A stretch of DNA of 8,240 bases from UBA10183 sp041653835 (GTDB lineage: Bacteria > Omnitrophota > Gorgyraeia > Gorgyraeales > Gorgyraeaceae), in NCBI GenBank assembly GCA_041653835.1, contig JBAZEP010000052.1:1-8240 (forward strand), in the 5' to 3' direction. Shown in pieces: positions 6,575 through 8,240 of this stretch. The notes below the pieces were generated by a model. The model was not told where the DNA came from. It saw only the letters and a list, made by a program, of their open reading frames with translations, and did not search any database. Position 1 is the stretch's first letter; every line of letters starts with the position of its first letter. Position numbers and translations under genes: made by a program.

Positions 6575-8240
6575 ATGTCTATAAGAAAAAAAATTACCAA
6601 TATATTTCTGGCGATAGTCATAATCCCCCTGCGCAAGATTGCCGAGAACATTTCCTGGCAGGCAAACGCCTATCATCGTAACCTGATCGAGGTCAGCCTT
6701 GACCCGCTGGTTACTATTTCTCCCGAAGGCAAGATCACAGACGTTAATGAGGCTACCATAAAAGCGACCGGTTTATCCCGCGAGGAACTTATCGGGACGG
6801 ATTTCTCTGATTATTTCACGGAATCTGAAAAGGCACGGGCCGGATATCAGCAGGTATTCGATAAAGGATTTGTCACCGGCTATCCTTTAACCATGCGCCA
6901 TAAAGACGGCCGCTTAATGGATGTCCTCTATAATGCCGCCATATACAAGGATACCCGCGGCAATACAATAGGGATTTTTGCCGCGGCGCGCGACGTGACA
7001 GTCCAAAAACAAGCCGAGGAGGAACTGAGGCGCCACAAAGACAGCCTTGAACTGATAGTGAAAGAGCGCACCGCGCAATTAAGGGAGAGCGAACAGGATT
7101 TAAAGCGCGCCCAGGCTGTGGCGCATATAGGAAGCTGGCGCCTGGATGTACGCAAGAATGAATTGAACTGGTCTGATGAGGTTTACCGGATTTTCGGCAT
7201 CCCGGAAGGCACTCTCATGACATATGAAACCTTTGTCTCCAGTATTCATCCTGATGACAGGGAATTAGTGGATAAAACATGGAAAGCGGCGCTGGCTGGA
7301 GAACGCTATGAGATAGAGCACCGCATCCTGGCAGGCAATGATATTAAGTGGGTGAAAGAACAAGCAGAACTCGAATTTGATAAAGAAGGCGCGTTGTTGG
7401 GCGGTTTCGGCACGGTACAGGATATTACCGAGCGCAAGAAAACTGAAGATCTTCTGCGGGAAGCGCATAATGAGCTGGAGGCAAAGGTACTGTTTCGCAC
7501 GCGCGAATTAGTCGCGATAAATAAACAATTAAACGGGGAGATAATAAGGCGCAAAGAGACGGAGAAAGAGTTGAGCGCGAGAACCATACTGCTTGAGGTT
7601 TTGAATAAATCTGCTTCCCGCAAAGATTATGTAGATAACGTGACAGAGTTAATAAAAAAATGGAGTCAGTGCAGGTCCGCGGGCATAAGGATCCTGAATG
7701 ATGACGGTATGATACCTTATGAATCGCATATAGATTTCAGCGATGAATTCCTGGGCCTCGAAAATAACCTTTCTGTAAAGGAGGACCGCTGCATATGTGT
7801 CCGTATAATCAAGGGGAAACCCGAGGCGGTTGATAAACCTTTTATGAGCGAGTTCGGCACGTTCTATTGTAATGATACTATAAAATTTGCGAAGGAACTT
7901 CCCGGGAGCGAAGAGACTAAATTCCGCGGGACGTGCATAAAAAAAGGATTCCGCTCCCTGGCGGTCATACCTATCTGGAATAGGGATAAGATAATCGGGG
8001 CTATACATCTGGCGGATGAGGAATCAGATAAGATAGATGTTAGATCAAGGGAATTCATCGAGGCGCTTTCCGGCCTTATCGGCGAAGCCATCAACAAGTT
8101 TAATCTCGAGGATAAAGTTAATATAGAACATGATATGCTGAGTGTCGCGCATAGAGAATTGGAGCATGCGCGCAGGCTTTCGGATATCGGGACGCTTGCC
8201 GCCACAGTGGCGCATGAACTGCGCAATCCCCTCGCGGCCA
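6575..8240 (+). CDS. PAS-PAS-GAF sensor histidine kinase, N-terminal 555 residues (3' end outside window)
   Basis: The frame is open from ATG 6575 to the window end without a stop. Residues 1-20 are basic then hydrophobic (IFLAIVIIPL), too short for a normal membrane segment. A first PAS domain spans about 36-147 (SLDPLVTISPEGKITDVNEA; MRHKDGRLMDVLYNAA; FAAARDVT). A coiled linker follows (about 148-180). A second, PAS_3-like fold covers about 181-290 (IGSWRLD; IFGIP; IHPDDRE; GFGTVQDITERKK). A second long helical linker covers about 290-340. A GAF-like domain spans about 340-509, ending in SLAVIPIWNRDKIIGAIHLADE, with cysteines at 366, 406, 408, 432 and 454. The HisKA dimerisation helix begins at about 533, with phosphoacceptor His547 in VAHELRNPLAA. 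The ATPase (HATPase_c) domain must lie beyond the window. It should phosphorylate the response regulator just upstream. No Shine-Dalgarno is visible in the 11-nt gap. With no clear membrane anchor it is probably cytoplasmic and senses a redox, ligand or metabolic cue. Confidence 0.9.
   Translation, partial: MSIRKKITNIFLAIVIIPLRKIAENISWQANAYHRNLIEVSLDPLVTISPEGKITDVNEATIKATGLSREELIGTDFSDYFTESEKARAGYQQVFDKGFVTGYPLTMRHKDGRLMDVLYNAAIYKDTRGNTIGIFAAARDVTVQKQAEEELRRHKDSLELIVKERTAQLRESEQDLKRAQAVAHIGSWRLDVRKNELNWSDEVYRIFGIPEGTLMTYETFVSSIHPDDRELVDKTWKAALAGERYEIEHRILAGNDIKWVKEQAELEFDKEGALLGGFGTVQDITERKKTEDLLREAHNELEAKVLFRTRELVAINKQLNGEIIRRKETEKELSARTILLEVLNKSASRKDYVDNVTELIKKWSQCRSAGIRILNDDGMIPYESHIDFSDEFLGLENNLSVKEDRCICVRIIKGKPEAVDKPFMSEFGTFYCNDTIKFAKELPGSEETKFRGTCIKKGFRSLAVIPIWNRDKIIGAIHLADEESDKIDVRSREFIEALSGLIGEAINKFNLEDKVNIEHDMLSVAHRELEHARRLSDIGTLAATVAHELRNPLAA

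Noticed and set aside
1..8240. CRISPR arrays, tRNA/rRNA genes, insertion sequences, integrase or attachment sites
   Set aside because: I saw no regularly spaced repeats, no cloverleaf-like sequence, no transposase motifs and no flanking direct repeats. Genes fill nearly the whole window, and the longest gap is the 182-nt terminator/promoter region at 1157-1338.

Overview
The window looks like a chromosomal stretch from an uncultivated Gram-negative (diderm) bacterium. The evidence is a TolC-family outer-membrane protein, a lipobox lipoprotein and a tripartite efflux pump. GC content looks moderate by eye. Most genes favour the arginine codon AGG and the isoleucine codon ATA. Together with a DUF3568-like lipoprotein, this style suggests a Candidatus Omnitrophota or related PVC-type lineage. 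That placement is an inference from style and family content, not a database match. All genes lie on the + strand.

Region 1 (1-1261) is the end of an upstream transcription unit. It holds the C-terminal part of an NDH-2-like FAD/NAD(P)-dependent oxidoreductase (2-751). A small DUF3568-type lipoprotein follows after 15 nt (767-1156). The unit is closed by a very strong intrinsic terminator (1211-1261).

Region 2 (1268-6563, continuing into 8240) appears to be one operon. It starts with a clear sigma-70-type promoter (TTGACA, 17 nt, TATCAT), whose -10 box is embedded in a 22-bp perfect palindrome (1280-1301). The first gene is a 79-residue AbrB/MazE-fold swapped-hairpin regulator (1339-1578). 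The palindrome is therefore the obvious candidate operator for autoregulation and for control of everything downstream. Next come a TolC-family outer-membrane factor (1586-2848), a MacA-like periplasmic adaptor with an unusually short hairpin (2838-3800) and a MacB ABC transporter with fused ATPase and permease (3800-5779). These are packed with 7-nt spacing, an 11-nt overlap and a 1-nt TAATG overlap.

Region 3 (5785-8240) is a two-component system placed 19 nt behind macB. It comprises a REC-AraC response regulator (5799-6563) and a large PAS-PAS-GAF-HisKA sensor kinase cut by the window end (6575-8240). A near-consensus promoter (TTGATA, 16 nt, TATAAT) overlaps the start of the response regulator. 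This raises the possibility of independent, even leaderless, expression.

Taken together, region 2/3 looks like a locally controlled MacAB-TolC export module with two regulatory layers: an AbrB-type operator-bound regulator at the front and a soluble-looking Cys-rich PAS/GAF sensor kinase with an AraC-type response regulator at the back. The substrate and the sensed signal cannot be read from the sequence.
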